Source: CAZIAK01 sp964537035 (GTDB lineage Bacteria > Planctomycetota > B15-G4). Taken from it: 64,000 nt of DNA. The stretch is from contig CAZIAK010000013.1 in NCBI GenBank assembly GCA_964537035.1, forward strand, positions 46,000 through 109,999, read 5' to 3'. Each line of letters begins with the position of its first letter. Positions within the stretch are counted from its first letter, which is position 1. A program made the translations under genes and the position numbers. Shown here piece by piece: positions 24,684-33,678 of this stretch. Below the pieces are notes generated by a model that made no database searches, had not been told where the DNA came from, and saw nothing but the letters and a program-made list of their open reading frames with translations.

Positions 24684-27317
24684 ATGTCTGACACCGCCAT
24701 CAGCGACGCGCCCGTCGCCATTCGTCTCAGCGACTACGAGCGGCCCTGCTGGTCGTGCCAGACCGTCGAGCTGCTCTTCGACCTGTTTGAAGACCACGCC
24801 CTGGTCACCGCGACCAGCACCTGGAAACGGCTGGGTCCCGGTCAAGAGCTGGTGCTCAATGGCTGCGAGCTACTGACCGAGTCGATCACGCTCGACGACG
24901 GCGAGGTGGCCCTCGAAGGCGAGCACATCAGCGCCGATCTGCTGACCCTGAAGCCGTCCGGCGACAGCTGCGTCCTGCAGGTCGTCACCCGGCTGGCCCC
25001 CCAGAACAACACCGTCCTTCAAGGTCTCTACCGCTCTGGGGGAACGTTCTGCACCCAGATGGAGGCCGAAGGCTTTCGCAGGGTGACCTGGTTCGCCGAT
25101 CGCCCGGATGTGCTGGCCACCTACAGCACGACGGTGGTTGCCGACGCCACGAAGTACCCGGTGCTGCTCTCCAACGGCAACCTGATCGACTCAGGAGAGG
25201 CCACCGACGGACGGCATTTCACCCAGTGGCACGACCCTCACCCCAAGCCCTCGTACCTCTTCGCATTGGTGGCAGGCGATCTGGGCCGGGTCGACGACAG
25301 CTTCACCACCGCCAGCGGCCGCGAGGTCACCCTGCAGATCTTCGTCGACAAGGGCAACGAGGGCAGGGTCGATCACGCCATGTCCAGCCTGAAGAAGTCC
25401 ATGGCCTGGGACGAGCAGGTGTTCGGTCGAGAGTACGACCTGGACATCTTCATGCTCGTCGCGGTGCACGACTTCAACATGGGCGCCATGGAGAACAAGG
25501 GCCTCAACATCTTCAACGCAGCCCTGGTCCTGGCCGATCCGCAGACGGCGACCGACGAAGACTACGCCCGCATCGAAGGGGTGGTCGGGCACGAGTACTT
25601 TCACAACTGGTCGGGCAACCGGGTCACCTGCCGCGACTGGTTTCAGCTGAGTCTCAAAGAAGGCCTCACTGTCTACCGCGACCAGCAGTTCAGCGCGGAC
25701 ATGGGCTCGGCGGCGGTGCAGCGCATCGGCGACGTGGCCAACCTGCGCGCCATGCAGTTTCCTGAGGACGCAGGCCCGGGCGCCCATCCGGTGCGCCCCG
25801 CCGAGTACCTGACCATCGACAACTTCTACACCATGACGGTGTACCGCAAGGGAGCCGAGGTCATCCGCATGCTCGCCACGATTGTGGGCGAAGAGGGCTT
25901 TCGCAAGGGCACTGACCTCTACTTCGAACGTCACGACGGTCAAGCCGTGACCACCGAGGACTTCGTGGCTGCCATGGCGGCGGCGAACGACGTGGATCTC
26001 TCGGCCTTCCAGGCCTGGTACGACCAGCCGGGCACCCCCGTGGTCAAGGCTCAGGGCACCTGGGACGCCGCGGACAACAGCTACACCCTCGAGCTGAAGC
26101 AGTCCTGCCAGCCCGGCGCCGGGCAGGCGCCACGCCCCTTCGTGATCCCCGTGCGGATGGGCCTGCTCGACGCCAGTGGAAAAGACATGCCCCTGCGGCT
26201 CGACGGTGAGTCGGCAGACGGTCCCACCTGCCGGGTGGTGTCCCTGACCGAGCATGGCCAGAGCTTCCGCTTCGTCGATCTGCCTGAGCAGCCTGTGCCC
26301 TCCCTGCTCCGTGGCTTCAGCGCTCCCGTGCGCCTCGAGGCAGACATCGACGGTGATCAGCTGGCCTTCCTGGCCGCTCACGACAGCGACCCGTTCAATC
26401 GCTGCGAGGCCGTGCAGCGCCTGTCCTGCAACAACCTGCTCGACTCGGCCAAGGCCTTCCGTGCAGACCAGCCCATGGCCGTCTCCGATGCGCTCTCCAG
26501 CACCTTCGCCACCATGCTCGGCGACCGCTCCCTGGACCCGGCCCTGGTGGCCGAGGCGCTGCAGCTACCCGCGCAGTCTGTGATCGGCGACCTCTCCCCC
26601 ACCGTCGACGTGGAGGGCATTCACGCCGCCCACGAGTCCTTGGCGGACAGCTTGGCCCGAGATCACGTCGCCCTGCTGCTCGAGCGCTATCACGAGCTGG
26701 GGGCGGGGCTGGGCGCCGACCTGGGCCCCGGTCCCCAGGGCAGGCGCGCGCTGCGCAATGTCTGCCTCGATTTCGTCTCACGCATCGACCACCAGCTTTC
26801 GCTCTGCGAGCAACAGATCACCTCGGCCCAGACCATGACCGACGAGTTCGCGGCCCTGCAGTGTCTGGCCCACCAAGAGGGGGACATTCACGACCAGGCC
26901 ATGGCGGCCTTCAAGGCGCGCTGGAAGCACGAGCCGCTGGTGATGAACAAGTGGCTCCAGGCTCAGGCCAGCTCCCGGCGGGCCGGCTGCGCCGACGACA
27001 TCGAGCGCCTGGCCAGGGACGACGCCTTCGACCCCAGCAACCCGAACAACCTCCGCGCCCTCTACCGCACCTTCGGCAGCAACCAGGCCAGGTTCCACGG
27101 TGCGGACGGCCACGGCTATCGCATCCTGGGTGACATGCTGCTCGACCTGGACACTCGCAACGCTGTACTGGCCGGGCGCATGGCCACCGTGTTCAGCCCC
27201 TGGCGCCGCTACGACGAGCAGCGCCAGGCCATGATGCGCGAGCAGCTACAGCGCCTCCTGGACAGCCCCACCGTGTCGACCAACTCGTTCGAGGTGGCCA
27301 GCAAGGCCCTGGGCTGA
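24684..27317 (+). CDS. pepN: Aminopeptidase N, M1 family
   Basis: An 877-residue cytoplasmic M1 zinc aminopeptidase, which removes N-terminal residues from peptides. The exopeptidase motif GAMEN is at residues 267-271. The zinc site HEYFH is at 303-307, with the third ligand E326 eighteen residues after the second His, in SLKEG. The C-terminal alpha-helical region of PepN ends with QLQRLLDSPTVSTNSFEVASKAL. Length matches E. coli PepN (870). The ATG at 24684 has no signal peptide, as expected. No strong ribosome site is visible. It stands alone after the cold-shock hairpin. Confidence 0.97.
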   Translation: MSDTAISDAPVAIRLSDYERPCWSCQTVELLFDLFEDHALVTATSTWKRLGPGQELVLNGCELLTESITLDDGEVALEGEHISADLLTLKPSGDSCVLQVVTRLAPQNNTVLQGLYRSGGTFCTQMEAEGFRRVTWFADRPDVLATYSTTVVADATKYPVLLSNGNLIDSGEATDGRHFTQWHDPHPKPSYLFALVAGDLGRVDDSFTTASGREVTLQIFVDKGNEGRVDHAMSSLKKSMAWDEQVFGREYDLDIFMLVAVHDFNMGAMENKGLNIFNAALVLADPQTATDEDYARIEGVVGHEYFHNWSGNRVTCRDWFQLSLKEGLTVYRDQQFSADMGSAAVQRIGDVANLRAMQFPEDAGPGAHPVRPAEYLTIDNFYTMTVYRKGAEVIRMLATIVGEEGFRKGTDLYFERHDGQAVTTEDFVAAMAAANDVDLSAFQAWYDQPGTPVVKAQGTWDAADNSYTLELKQSCQPGAGQAPRPFVIPVRMGLLDASGKDMPLRLDGESADGPTCRVVSLTEHGQSFRFVDLPEQPVPSLLRGFSAPVRLEADIDGDQLAFLAAHDSDPFNRCEAVQRLSCNNLLDSAKAFRADQPMAVSDALSSTFATMLGDRSLDPALVAEALQLPAQSVIGDLSPTVDVEGIHAAHESLADSLARDHVALLLERYHELGAGLGADLGPGPQGRRALRNVCLDFVSRIDHQLSLCEQQITSAQTMTDEFAALQCLAHQEGDIHDQAMAAFKARWKHEPLVMNKWLQAQASSRRAGCADDIERLARDDAFDPSNPNNLRALYRTFGSNQARFHGADGHGYRILGDMLLDLDTRNAVLAGRMATVFSPWRRYDEQRQAMMREQLQRLLDSPTVSTNSFEVASKALG

Positions 27318-27957
27318 CGAAACCGCTCGCTGGCGCTTCGGCGGCCGCCTGTGGTGCCTGAGCGCCTCGGCGGAGAGAACGCCCCGGTCCGGCGGTTGCT
27401 CAACTGCTTGCTGCTGGCCTCCTTCGTGCCGAGATTCCCGACTCAGGGAGGCTGCGAGTGCTGGCTGCTCTACCCGGTAAGCCGGAGGGGCCTTCCTAAA
27501 CCCCTTGGTCGGTCCCGCATGAGAAATGGAGGTCGCCCGAGGCCTCTGCTCCTCGGACGACCGCCGGTCCTCCTCCAGGCCCCCCATGAGGGGCCTGGTC
27601 ACCCTCCCCCAGGCAACGCGGGGACACGCATGCGCGCCTCCAGATCTCTCGAGAGAACGGCAAGATCTGCGTCTGACGGCGAACCTCATCGCTCTCCAAG
27701 AGCCAAAGCGCGGTGCCTGGGGTCTCTGCACAGGTCTTTTGAAAAAACCTGCTGTCTGGCGACTGTGGGTCGACAAGCCCACAGAGTTCTCGGGCAACTG
27801 TCCCGGAGGGGCCTGTTGTTGCGCTCAAACTCATGAGACGAGCGACCCTCTGCCCTGCAAGAAGCCAGTCCTGACCTGGCCGTCCACAACAGTCGCTCCA
27901 CTCGAACCCGATTTCGTCCTATCCTGTGATCTCCTGACTGAATGAGATCGGATAGCC
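27318..27957. other. 640-base gap, no gene seen
   Basis: I see no convincing coding sequence. It contains one strong hairpin (27576-27597) and a second 7-bp hairpin near 27764 (CTGTGGG/CCCACAG). The last part should hold the promoter of the sigma-factor gene at 27958. Confidence 0.6.
27576..27597. terminator. Hairpin in gap after pepN
   Basis: CAGGCCCC and GGGGCCTG form a perfect 8-bp stem around a 6-base loop. It may end a transcript, but it lies 260 bases after pepN. Confidence 0.4.
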
Positions 27958-28683
27958 ATGCCCCAGCTGCAACCAGAGACAGATGAGCAACGGCAACAGT
28001 TCATGGCCTACACGGCAAGGAGGCTGGGCCCCGCCAGTGAGCATCACCTCAAGGACGACGTCCGGGCGGCCGCGGTCGCCCAGCGTATGGCGTCGGGCAT
28101 GCAACTCGAAGACGCCGTGCTCGCGCAGCTGCATTTGGCCATCGGCAAGGACCGTCGGGTGGCCGATGAGTTTGCAGCGTTCTTCATCCTCGACCTCATG
28201 AAGCTGGGCAAGTTCTCGATGTCATCCTCCTCGAAGCTCCGAAGATTCCTGGACACCGGCGATCTGGTGCTCTCGGTCTTTGGCGACCTCTGGGACGACA
28301 TGTCCGCGCTCGACTTCCAATCACGCAACCAGTTCAAGCAGCTCTTCGCCCAGCGCATGAAATGGAAGGCCGCGGACCAGCATCGCCGGCTCACCAGCCA
28401 GCGCCGCAGAGAAGACCGGCGCGTACCTCAACAGCCTGAAGACCTCGACTGCCCGGGGGACGCCAACGATGCCTCCGCCACGGCCATCGTCGCCGAAGAG
28501 CGGGAGCAGCTGATCCTGATCCTGCTGCGGCTCAAGGAGCGCAACCGGCAGCTGCTGACCCTGCACCTCAAGGGCCTGTCGATCGAGGCCATCGCCGAAG
28601 AGATGGGCCTGAGTTACGAAGCGGCCCGCAAGGCCCTCTCCCGGGCCATCGAGCAGGCCCGCAAGCTGGCTCAAGCCGCCTAG
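27958..28683 (+). CDS. ECF-type RNA polymerase sigma factor
   Basis: A 241-residue sigma-70 family protein. A region-2-like part (LSVFGDLWDDMSALDF, then NQFKQLFAQRMKWKAADQHR) is followed by an Arg-rich linker and a clear region 4 helix-turn-helix (LKGLSIEAIAEEMGLSYEA, then ARKALSRAIEQARKL) that would contact the -35 promoter box. An extra segment of about 90 residues precedes region 2. There is no anti-sigma gene beside it. A TPR kinase gene lies 2.2 kb away on the other strand, and kinase/sigma neighbours are a planctomycete habit, so control by phosphorylation is possible. A short hairpin (28701-28719) follows the stop. Confidence 0.82.
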   Translation: MPQLQPETDEQRQQFMAYTARRLGPASEHHLKDDVRAAAVAQRMASGMQLEDAVLAQLHLAIGKDRRVADEFAAFFILDLMKLGKFSMSSSSKLRRFLDTGDLVLSVFGDLWDDMSALDFQSRNQFKQLFAQRMKWKAADQHRRLTSQRRREDRRVPQQPEDLDCPGDANDASATAIVAEEREQLILILLRLKERNRQLLTLHLKGLSIEAIAEEMGLSYEAARKALSRAIEQARKLAQAA

Positions 28684-28685
28684 GC

Positions 28686-29015
28686 GTCAGCGCCACAGAT
28701 CGCCATCCTTTCGATGGCGCCGGGTGTAGATCACCCAGGCAATGGCTGGCTCGACAGTCGCCTTGCTCAGCTTGAAGCGGGCTTGCCCCGGTTTCTCCTT
28801 CAGCTCCCTGCTCGTGTGGGCCATTGAGGGCCCCGCGGTCCTGGACTCCAGCTGCTCTGCCAGCTCTGAGACGAAGAGGCCCACTTGGTCGCCGGGTCAC
28901 CAGTCCCTTCACGGACCTCCGCTCGAGAGCATGGCGTGACCGCGGAAGAACGGCCCCCCTGGTGAGAAACAGGGACGCCCGGACCATCGCGGAGACCACG
29001 ATCTGTGGCGCAGAC
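28686..29015. repeat. Split inverted repeat before FG-GAP gene
   Basis: The 17 bases at 28686-28702 pair with 28999-29015 (16 of 17), enclosing about 300 bases with no clear gene. Inside the left end is a perfect hairpin CGCCATC-CTTTC-GATGGCG (28701-28719), a likely terminator for the sigma-factor gene. The right 40 bases (28976-29015) recur, inverted, at 30793-30832. Confidence 0.7.
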
Positions 29016-29146
29016 TCCATCTTCGTGGATTGACCGTCCTCTTGGGGCGCAAAGCCTCAACATATGGGGCGCGATCGGTCGATAGGTCGGCTCAGTGGTG
29101 ATCTCAGCACCACTTGTCCGTGCCGCCCTCAGGCCTCGACCACGCC

Positions 29147-30793
29147 ATGCGCCCACTCCTTCTCGTGCCTTTCCGTGGCGCCGCAGCCTGCACGCTGTTG
29201 GTAGCCCTCTTGCTGGACAGCGCTCATGGCCAAGAGCTGCTGAACTCCTTCGCCAGCCCGGTCAGCGACGGTTTGACGCGTAGCTTCACCGCCATTGGCG
29301 ACGTGAACGGCGACGGCGTGACAGACCACTTGAGCGGCGCTCCCGGGGTCAACAATCAGCAGGGCCAGGCCAGCGTGCACTCCGGTGCAGATGGCGCCCT
29401 CCTGGCGACCCTCTCCGGCGACTTCACCGGCTCCCAGTTCGGCTGGTCCGTGGCCGCCGTCCACGATGTGGATGGTGACGGCGTGCCCGACTTCGCCGTG
29501 GGCGCACCGGCCAGCTCGACCCCCACCGCTACGGGCACGGTCTTCGTGTACAGCGGCTCCGGCGCAAGCCTGATCCGCCGCATCAGTGGCAGCACCGCTG
29601 GCGACGGTTTTGGCTTCGGCCTGGCGGGCCTGGGGGACATCGACGGGGACGGCTTGGCCGACCTGCTCATCTCGTCCCCCTTCGCAGCGAACAGCACGGG
29701 ACAGGTGTCCTCGTACTCTGGCGACACCGGTGCCCTGCTGGCCACTCGCTTCGGCGGCCAGGCTGGCGATCTCTACGGCGCGAGCCTTTCCGGCACGCTC
29801 TCCAGCGGCGACGGCAGCCCGGAGCCCATCATCGGCAAGAGCCTGCTCAGCGGCGACGGTAGCCCCGAGCCGATCATTGGCGCGGCCCTGTCCGGCGACG
29901 GCAGCCCCGAACCGATCATCGGCGCGACCCAGGCAGCCAACACCGGCCCGGGCTACATCGAGATCTTGACCCGCGACGACCTGACGCTGCTCGCCACCAT
30001 CCAGGGCGATCAGAACGGCGACCGCTTCGGCTGGTCGGTCAGCCAGGCAGGCGACGTGGACGGCGACGGCACCCTCGACTTCATCGCTGGAGCCCACCCT
30101 GATGCAGCCCTGACTCCTGGTTACGCCAGGGTGCTGTCCGGCTTCGATGGCGCCACCATGCTGCTGCTCTCCGACAACACCCTGGGCTCAGGCTTCGGAT
30201 CGTCGGTCGCAGGCATCGGCGACGTGGACGGGGACGGTCACGACGACCTGGCCGTGGGCGCGCCGAACAGCGTGCGTGTCTTCAGCGGCCTGGACGGATC
30301 GTTGGCCCAGCTCATCAATGGCAGCGACGCCCACCCCCTCGACTCCACCGTCGCCTTCGCCGGTGACCTGGATGGCGACGGCATGGCCGACCTGACCCTG
30401 CGCTCTGCAGGCGACGGCACCACGCCAGGAACTCGAGCCATCTTCTCGCTCATCGCCAAGACCAACGGCAGCGCAGAGCCTGTGGCCACCCGCTCCCTCT
30501 CGCCTGACGACGGCTCACAGGTGACCTTGTCCCTGCGCAACGCTCCCGCCGAGACAGCCGTCTCGCTCCTGGTGGGCTTCGGACTGCTCTTCGATGGCAG
30601 CGCCGCCACACTGACCCCCACGGACGACATCATCGTCAGCGGGCTGGCCACCGACATCACGGGCAGCCTCGACTACGCCCTGAGCGTGTCCTCAGGCTCC
30701 CTGATCTACTACCAGTTCGTGGTCGCTGATCCGACGGACGAGGACGGCCTGGCCAGCAGCAACGTGGTGGCCACTCGCAACGCCGGGAGTTAG
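29147..30793 (+). CDS. Secreted FG-GAP (integrin-like) beta-propeller protein
   Basis: A 548-residue exported protein. A signal peptide opens it (MRPLLLVPFRGAAACTLLV, cleavage expected after AHG). Residues 40-440 are integrin-alpha-type FG-GAP blades with calcium loops such as GDVNGDGVTD, DVDGDGVPDFAVGAP, DIDGDGLADLLIS and DVDGDGHDDLAVGAP. Near residues 220-260 the segment SGDGSPEPIIG occurs three times in a row, an odd local expansion. The last 100 residues carry the module shared with 1828-4152 and 16616-18700 (VTLSLRNAPAETAVSLLVGFG, split: VTLSLRNAPAET and AVSLLVGFG; then YYQFVVAD, ASSNVVAT). The gene is flanked by 40-base inverted repeats. Ligand unknown. Confidence 0.88.
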   Translation: MRPLLLVPFRGAAACTLLVALLLDSAHGQELLNSFASPVSDGLTRSFTAIGDVNGDGVTDHLSGAPGVNNQQGQASVHSGADGALLATLSGDFTGSQFGWSVAAVHDVDGDGVPDFAVGAPASSTPTATGTVFVYSGSGASLIRRISGSTAGDGFGFGLAGLGDIDGDGLADLLISSPFAANSTGQVSSYSGDTGALLATRFGGQAGDLYGASLSGTLSSGDGSPEPIIGKSLLSGDGSPEPIIGAALSGDGSPEPIIGATQAANTGPGYIEILTRDDLTLLATIQGDQNGDRFGWSVSQAGDVDGDGTLDFIAGAHPDAALTPGYARVLSGFDGATMLLLSDNTLGSGFGSSVAGIGDVDGDGHDDLAVGAPNSVRVFSGLDGSLAQLINGSDAHPLDSTVAFAGDLDGDGMADLTLRSAGDGTTPGTRAIFSLIAKTNGSAEPVATRSLSPDDGSQVTLSLRNAPAETAVSLLVGFGLLFDGSAATLTPTDDIIVSGLATDITGSLDYALSVSSGSLIYYQFVVADPTDEDGLASSNVVATRNAGS

Positions 30794-30863
30794 TCAGCGC
30801 TACAGGTCGTGGTCTCCACGATGTTCCGGGCGCCCCGAGGGGCTGCCGATCTGTAGCACAGAC
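30793..30863. repeat. Palindrome after FG-GAP gene; inverted copy before it
   Basis: The ends (30793-30809 and 30847-30863) pair at 14 of 17 positions. The left 40 bases match the reverse complement of 28976-29015 at 35 of 40 positions. So the FG-GAP gene sits between inverted copies of one element. It also lies between two convergent genes and may end both transcripts. Confidence 0.75.
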
Positions 30864-30877
30864 TCCAAGCCTGACTC

Positions 30878-33589
30878 TCAGCTGGCCGAGCCCTCTGTCG
30901 CTGACTCTGGCGGCGCGCCTGTCTCGTCGACGTAGCGAGCGGCCTCTGTCGCTTGACCTCGCGAGCGGTAGTGCTGGGCCAGCGCCTGGCCCGTCTCACG
31001 ACACATGGGATGGGCCTTGCCCAGCACCCGGTGCAGCACGGCCCAGGCTGCCAACAGCTGCTTCTCCGCCGCATCCCCCTCACCCAGCTCGGTGAGACAC
31101 GCGGCCAGGTTGTGGCGGAAGCGGGCGGCGTGCCAGTTGTCCGAGCGCGGGGACTTGGACGCTTGATCGACGACCTCGGTCAAGATCTGCCGCGCCTCGT
31201 CGACCCGACCTTGCAGCTGGATCGTCTTGGCCAGGTTGTTGGCCATCACCCATGAGTCGGGATTGGTCTCGCCCACCACGGCCTTCTGCAGCTTCAGGGC
31301 GCGACTGAGAACCTGCTCCGCCTCGTCGAGTGAGCCGCGGCAGGTCAACAGGTAGCCCAGGTTGGCCATGGACATGATCGTCTCCGGGTGCTCCTCGCCG
31401 AGCACTTCGTCCTGCAAAGCCCAGCACTGTCTTGAGCGGGCCTCAGCTTCCTCGAGCCGGCCACGGGTCTGCAGCAACGCGGCCAGGTCGTTCATGGCGA
31501 TCAAGGTCGCGGGGTGACGCTCACGCACCGTGCGGTTGAGCCCGGCGAGGGCGCGCCGGAGCAGACGCTCTGCTTCATTGAGCTGATCTTCGCCGCCCTG
31601 CTCGCTGAGCACATTGGCCAGTCGGTTGAGTGCGGTGAGACTGTCCAGGTGGTCTTCGCCGAGACGTTGCTCCCGCCCCAGGGCCACCTCGCGCAGCAAC
31701 TGCTCCACCTCGCTCAGGCGTCCTCTGCCCCGGCGGATCGTCTCGGCCAGCACATCGCGAGTGCGCAAGGTGGCCGGGTCGGTGTCCCCCAGCTCTTCGA
31801 CCTGCGCCCTCAGCACACGACCCAGCAGCTCTTCGGCCTCGGCCAGCCGCCCGGTGATGCGATAGACCAGGGCCACATCGGTGGCGGCGTGCATGGTCTC
31901 GGGGTGGTGTGCGCCCAACATCGACTCGAACGCCTCATGGGCCTTCTCGGCGTGGGGCAAGGCCACCTCGTAATGGCCCAGTTCTTTGTAGAGCGTGCCG
32001 ATGAAGTTGCGCAGAGAGGCTTCGTCGAGGGGCAAGCCAGCCATGCCAGCCTCGATGCCGGCGGCGGCCTCGTCGAGCACCTGCCGCACCGTGACCTCAC
32101 GGCCCTGCGCCCGGGCGGGGTCGCCGGAGGCCAGCATCTTCAGCAAGAACTCGTTGATGGTGGTGGCCCGTTGCTCCTGCCAGCGCGCCTCTTCGCGGGC
32201 CTCGGAGATCACCTCCAGATAGTCCTCCAGGTCGACGGCCATCTCGGCGGCAGAGCTGTAGCGATCTTCTGGGAGACGGGCCATGGCCCGCTCACAAATG
32301 TGCAGCAGCCCGGGAGGAGCGTCCGGGGCGAGCTCGCGCACGGCGGGCGGCGGGCCCTGGCGGACCTTCATCAGAATGGTGAAGGGCAGGGGCAGCTCGT
32401 CCGCTTCGTAGTAGGGCATGCGCGACGTGAGCAGGTGGTAGAGCAGGGCGCCCAGTGAGTAGATGTCGCTGCGCACACCGACCAGGTCGATGTCTCCCCG
32501 TGCCTGCTCTGGCGACATGTACGGTGGCGTGCCCACTACCCGGCCATCCATGCTGAAGAGCCAGCTGTCCACCAGGGTGAACTCACCCTCTTTGCCGGTG
32601 AGCACCTCGCTGGCCACGTAGGGCGCCACGTCGTCGTCGCCGCCAAGCGAGCGCCGCTCACCGTGCAGACGCCGAGCCAGTCCCCAGTCGAGCAGATAGG
32701 TCGCGCCGTAGTCGCCCACCATGATGTTGCTGGGCTTGATGTCCCGGTGGAGCACGCCCTTGCTGTGGGCGTAGGCCACCGCCTCACAGACCCTCAGGAT
32801 CGAACCCACGGCCCGATTGACGTTCCAGTTGTCCTGACCCCGTTCGACCAGGTCGAAGATGCGCCGCATGTCACGGCGGCCGGCCACGTACTTCATGGTG
32901 AAGTACGCACGGCCGTCGTCGCGAACGCCCAGGTCATGCACCGGCAGGATGCCCGGGTGATCGAGCTGGGCGGTGACCAAGGCCTCGTCCTGAAAGCGCG
33001 CCAAGGCACGCGAATAGGCCAGAGACTTGTCCGCGTCGCTCTTGCGCAACGAGCTCACGTCGTCTGCGGGCAGGCGCATGACCTTCATGGCCAGACGTCG
33101 TCGCAGCTGCCTGTCCCACACGCGATGGATGATGCCCATGCCGCCCTTGGCGATGCGGCCTTGAGACTCGTAGCGATTGCTGAGCGCGCCCACATCGGCC
33201 AGCTCGTCGAGAATGTGCTGGGCGTCGGGCGCGTCGTCAGCTGCCTGCGATGAGCCGCCGTCGAACGACTCGGTCAGCGGCCCCAAGGGCTTGCGCTGCA
33301 GGGGTTCGATGATGTCCCGCAGCGCGTTGCGATCGATCTCGGCGGTCTCGCCCAGGGCGGCTTCCGCAGCGATGAAAGCCGAGTACTTGACCGACAACAC
33401 CTCTTGCAGCTCATCGGACTGACTGGCGAGGTAGGCCTCGAAGTCGACCCCCGGGTCATGGCGGCGCAGGTCCAAGAACTCTCGCAGGGCCTGATCTGCC
33501 AGGGCCTCTTGCGAGGAGAGCTCATGCTCGAACTCGCCACTGTCCCCCGAATCGTCCGGCGACATCGAGCCGCGCAACTCCGAGGTCAT
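30878..33589 (-). CDS. Serine/threonine protein kinase with TPR repeats
   Basis: A 903-residue Hanks-type kinase. The kinase domain spans about residues 138-470: Gly loop GRIAKGGMGIIHRVWD, Lys in AMKVMR, catalytic HRDIKPSN (near 279), metal-binding LLDWGLAR (DWG in place of DFG) and VGTPPYMSPEQARGD. From about 500 to 880 are kinesin-light-chain-type TPR repeats (for example HPETIMSMANLGYLLTCRG), a scaffold for protein contacts. No transmembrane helix is visible, so it should be cytoplasmic. The N-terminal 130 residues contain the QALREFLDLRRHDP segment found before many planctomycete kinases. Partners are unknown; an ECF-type sigma gene is 2.2 kb away. Confidence 0.92.
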   Translation of the reverse strand: MTSELRGSMSPDDSGDSGEFEHELSSQEALADQALREFLDLRRHDPGVDFEAYLASQSDELQEVLSVKYSAFIAAEAALGETAEIDRNALRDIIEPLQRKPLGPLTESFDGGSSQAADDAPDAQHILDELADVGALSNRYESQGRIAKGGMGIIHRVWDRQLRRRLAMKVMRLPADDVSSLRKSDADKSLAYSRALARFQDEALVTAQLDHPGILPVHDLGVRDDGRAYFTMKYVAGRRDMRRIFDLVERGQDNWNVNRAVGSILRVCEAVAYAHSKGVLHRDIKPSNIMVGDYGATYLLDWGLARRLHGERRSLGGDDDVAPYVASEVLTGKEGEFTLVDSWLFSMDGRVVGTPPYMSPEQARGDIDLVGVRSDIYSLGALLYHLLTSRMPYYEADELPLPFTILMKVRQGPPPAVRELAPDAPPGLLHICERAMARLPEDRYSSAAEMAVDLEDYLEVISEAREEARWQEQRATTINEFLLKMLASGDPARAQGREVTVRQVLDEAAAGIEAGMAGLPLDEASLRNFIGTLYKELGHYEVALPHAEKAHEAFESMLGAHHPETMHAATDVALVYRITGRLAEAEELLGRVLRAQVEELGDTDPATLRTRDVLAETIRRGRGRLSEVEQLLREVALGREQRLGEDHLDSLTALNRLANVLSEQGGEDQLNEAERLLRRALAGLNRTVRERHPATLIAMNDLAALLQTRGRLEEAEARSRQCWALQDEVLGEEHPETIMSMANLGYLLTCRGSLDEAEQVLSRALKLQKAVVGETNPDSWVMANNLAKTIQLQGRVDEARQILTEVVDQASKSPRSDNWHAARFRHNLAACLTELGEGDAAEKQLLAAWAVLHRVLGKAHPMCRETGQALAQHYRSRGQATEAARYVDETGAPPESATEGSAS

Positions 33590-33678
33590 GGGACTTCTCT
33601 GGGAGGAAGGACAAACGAGACATCAGGGCCCGGCCGCTGCCGCGACGAGTGTAACGCGCCGCACCGCCGATCGTGTGC

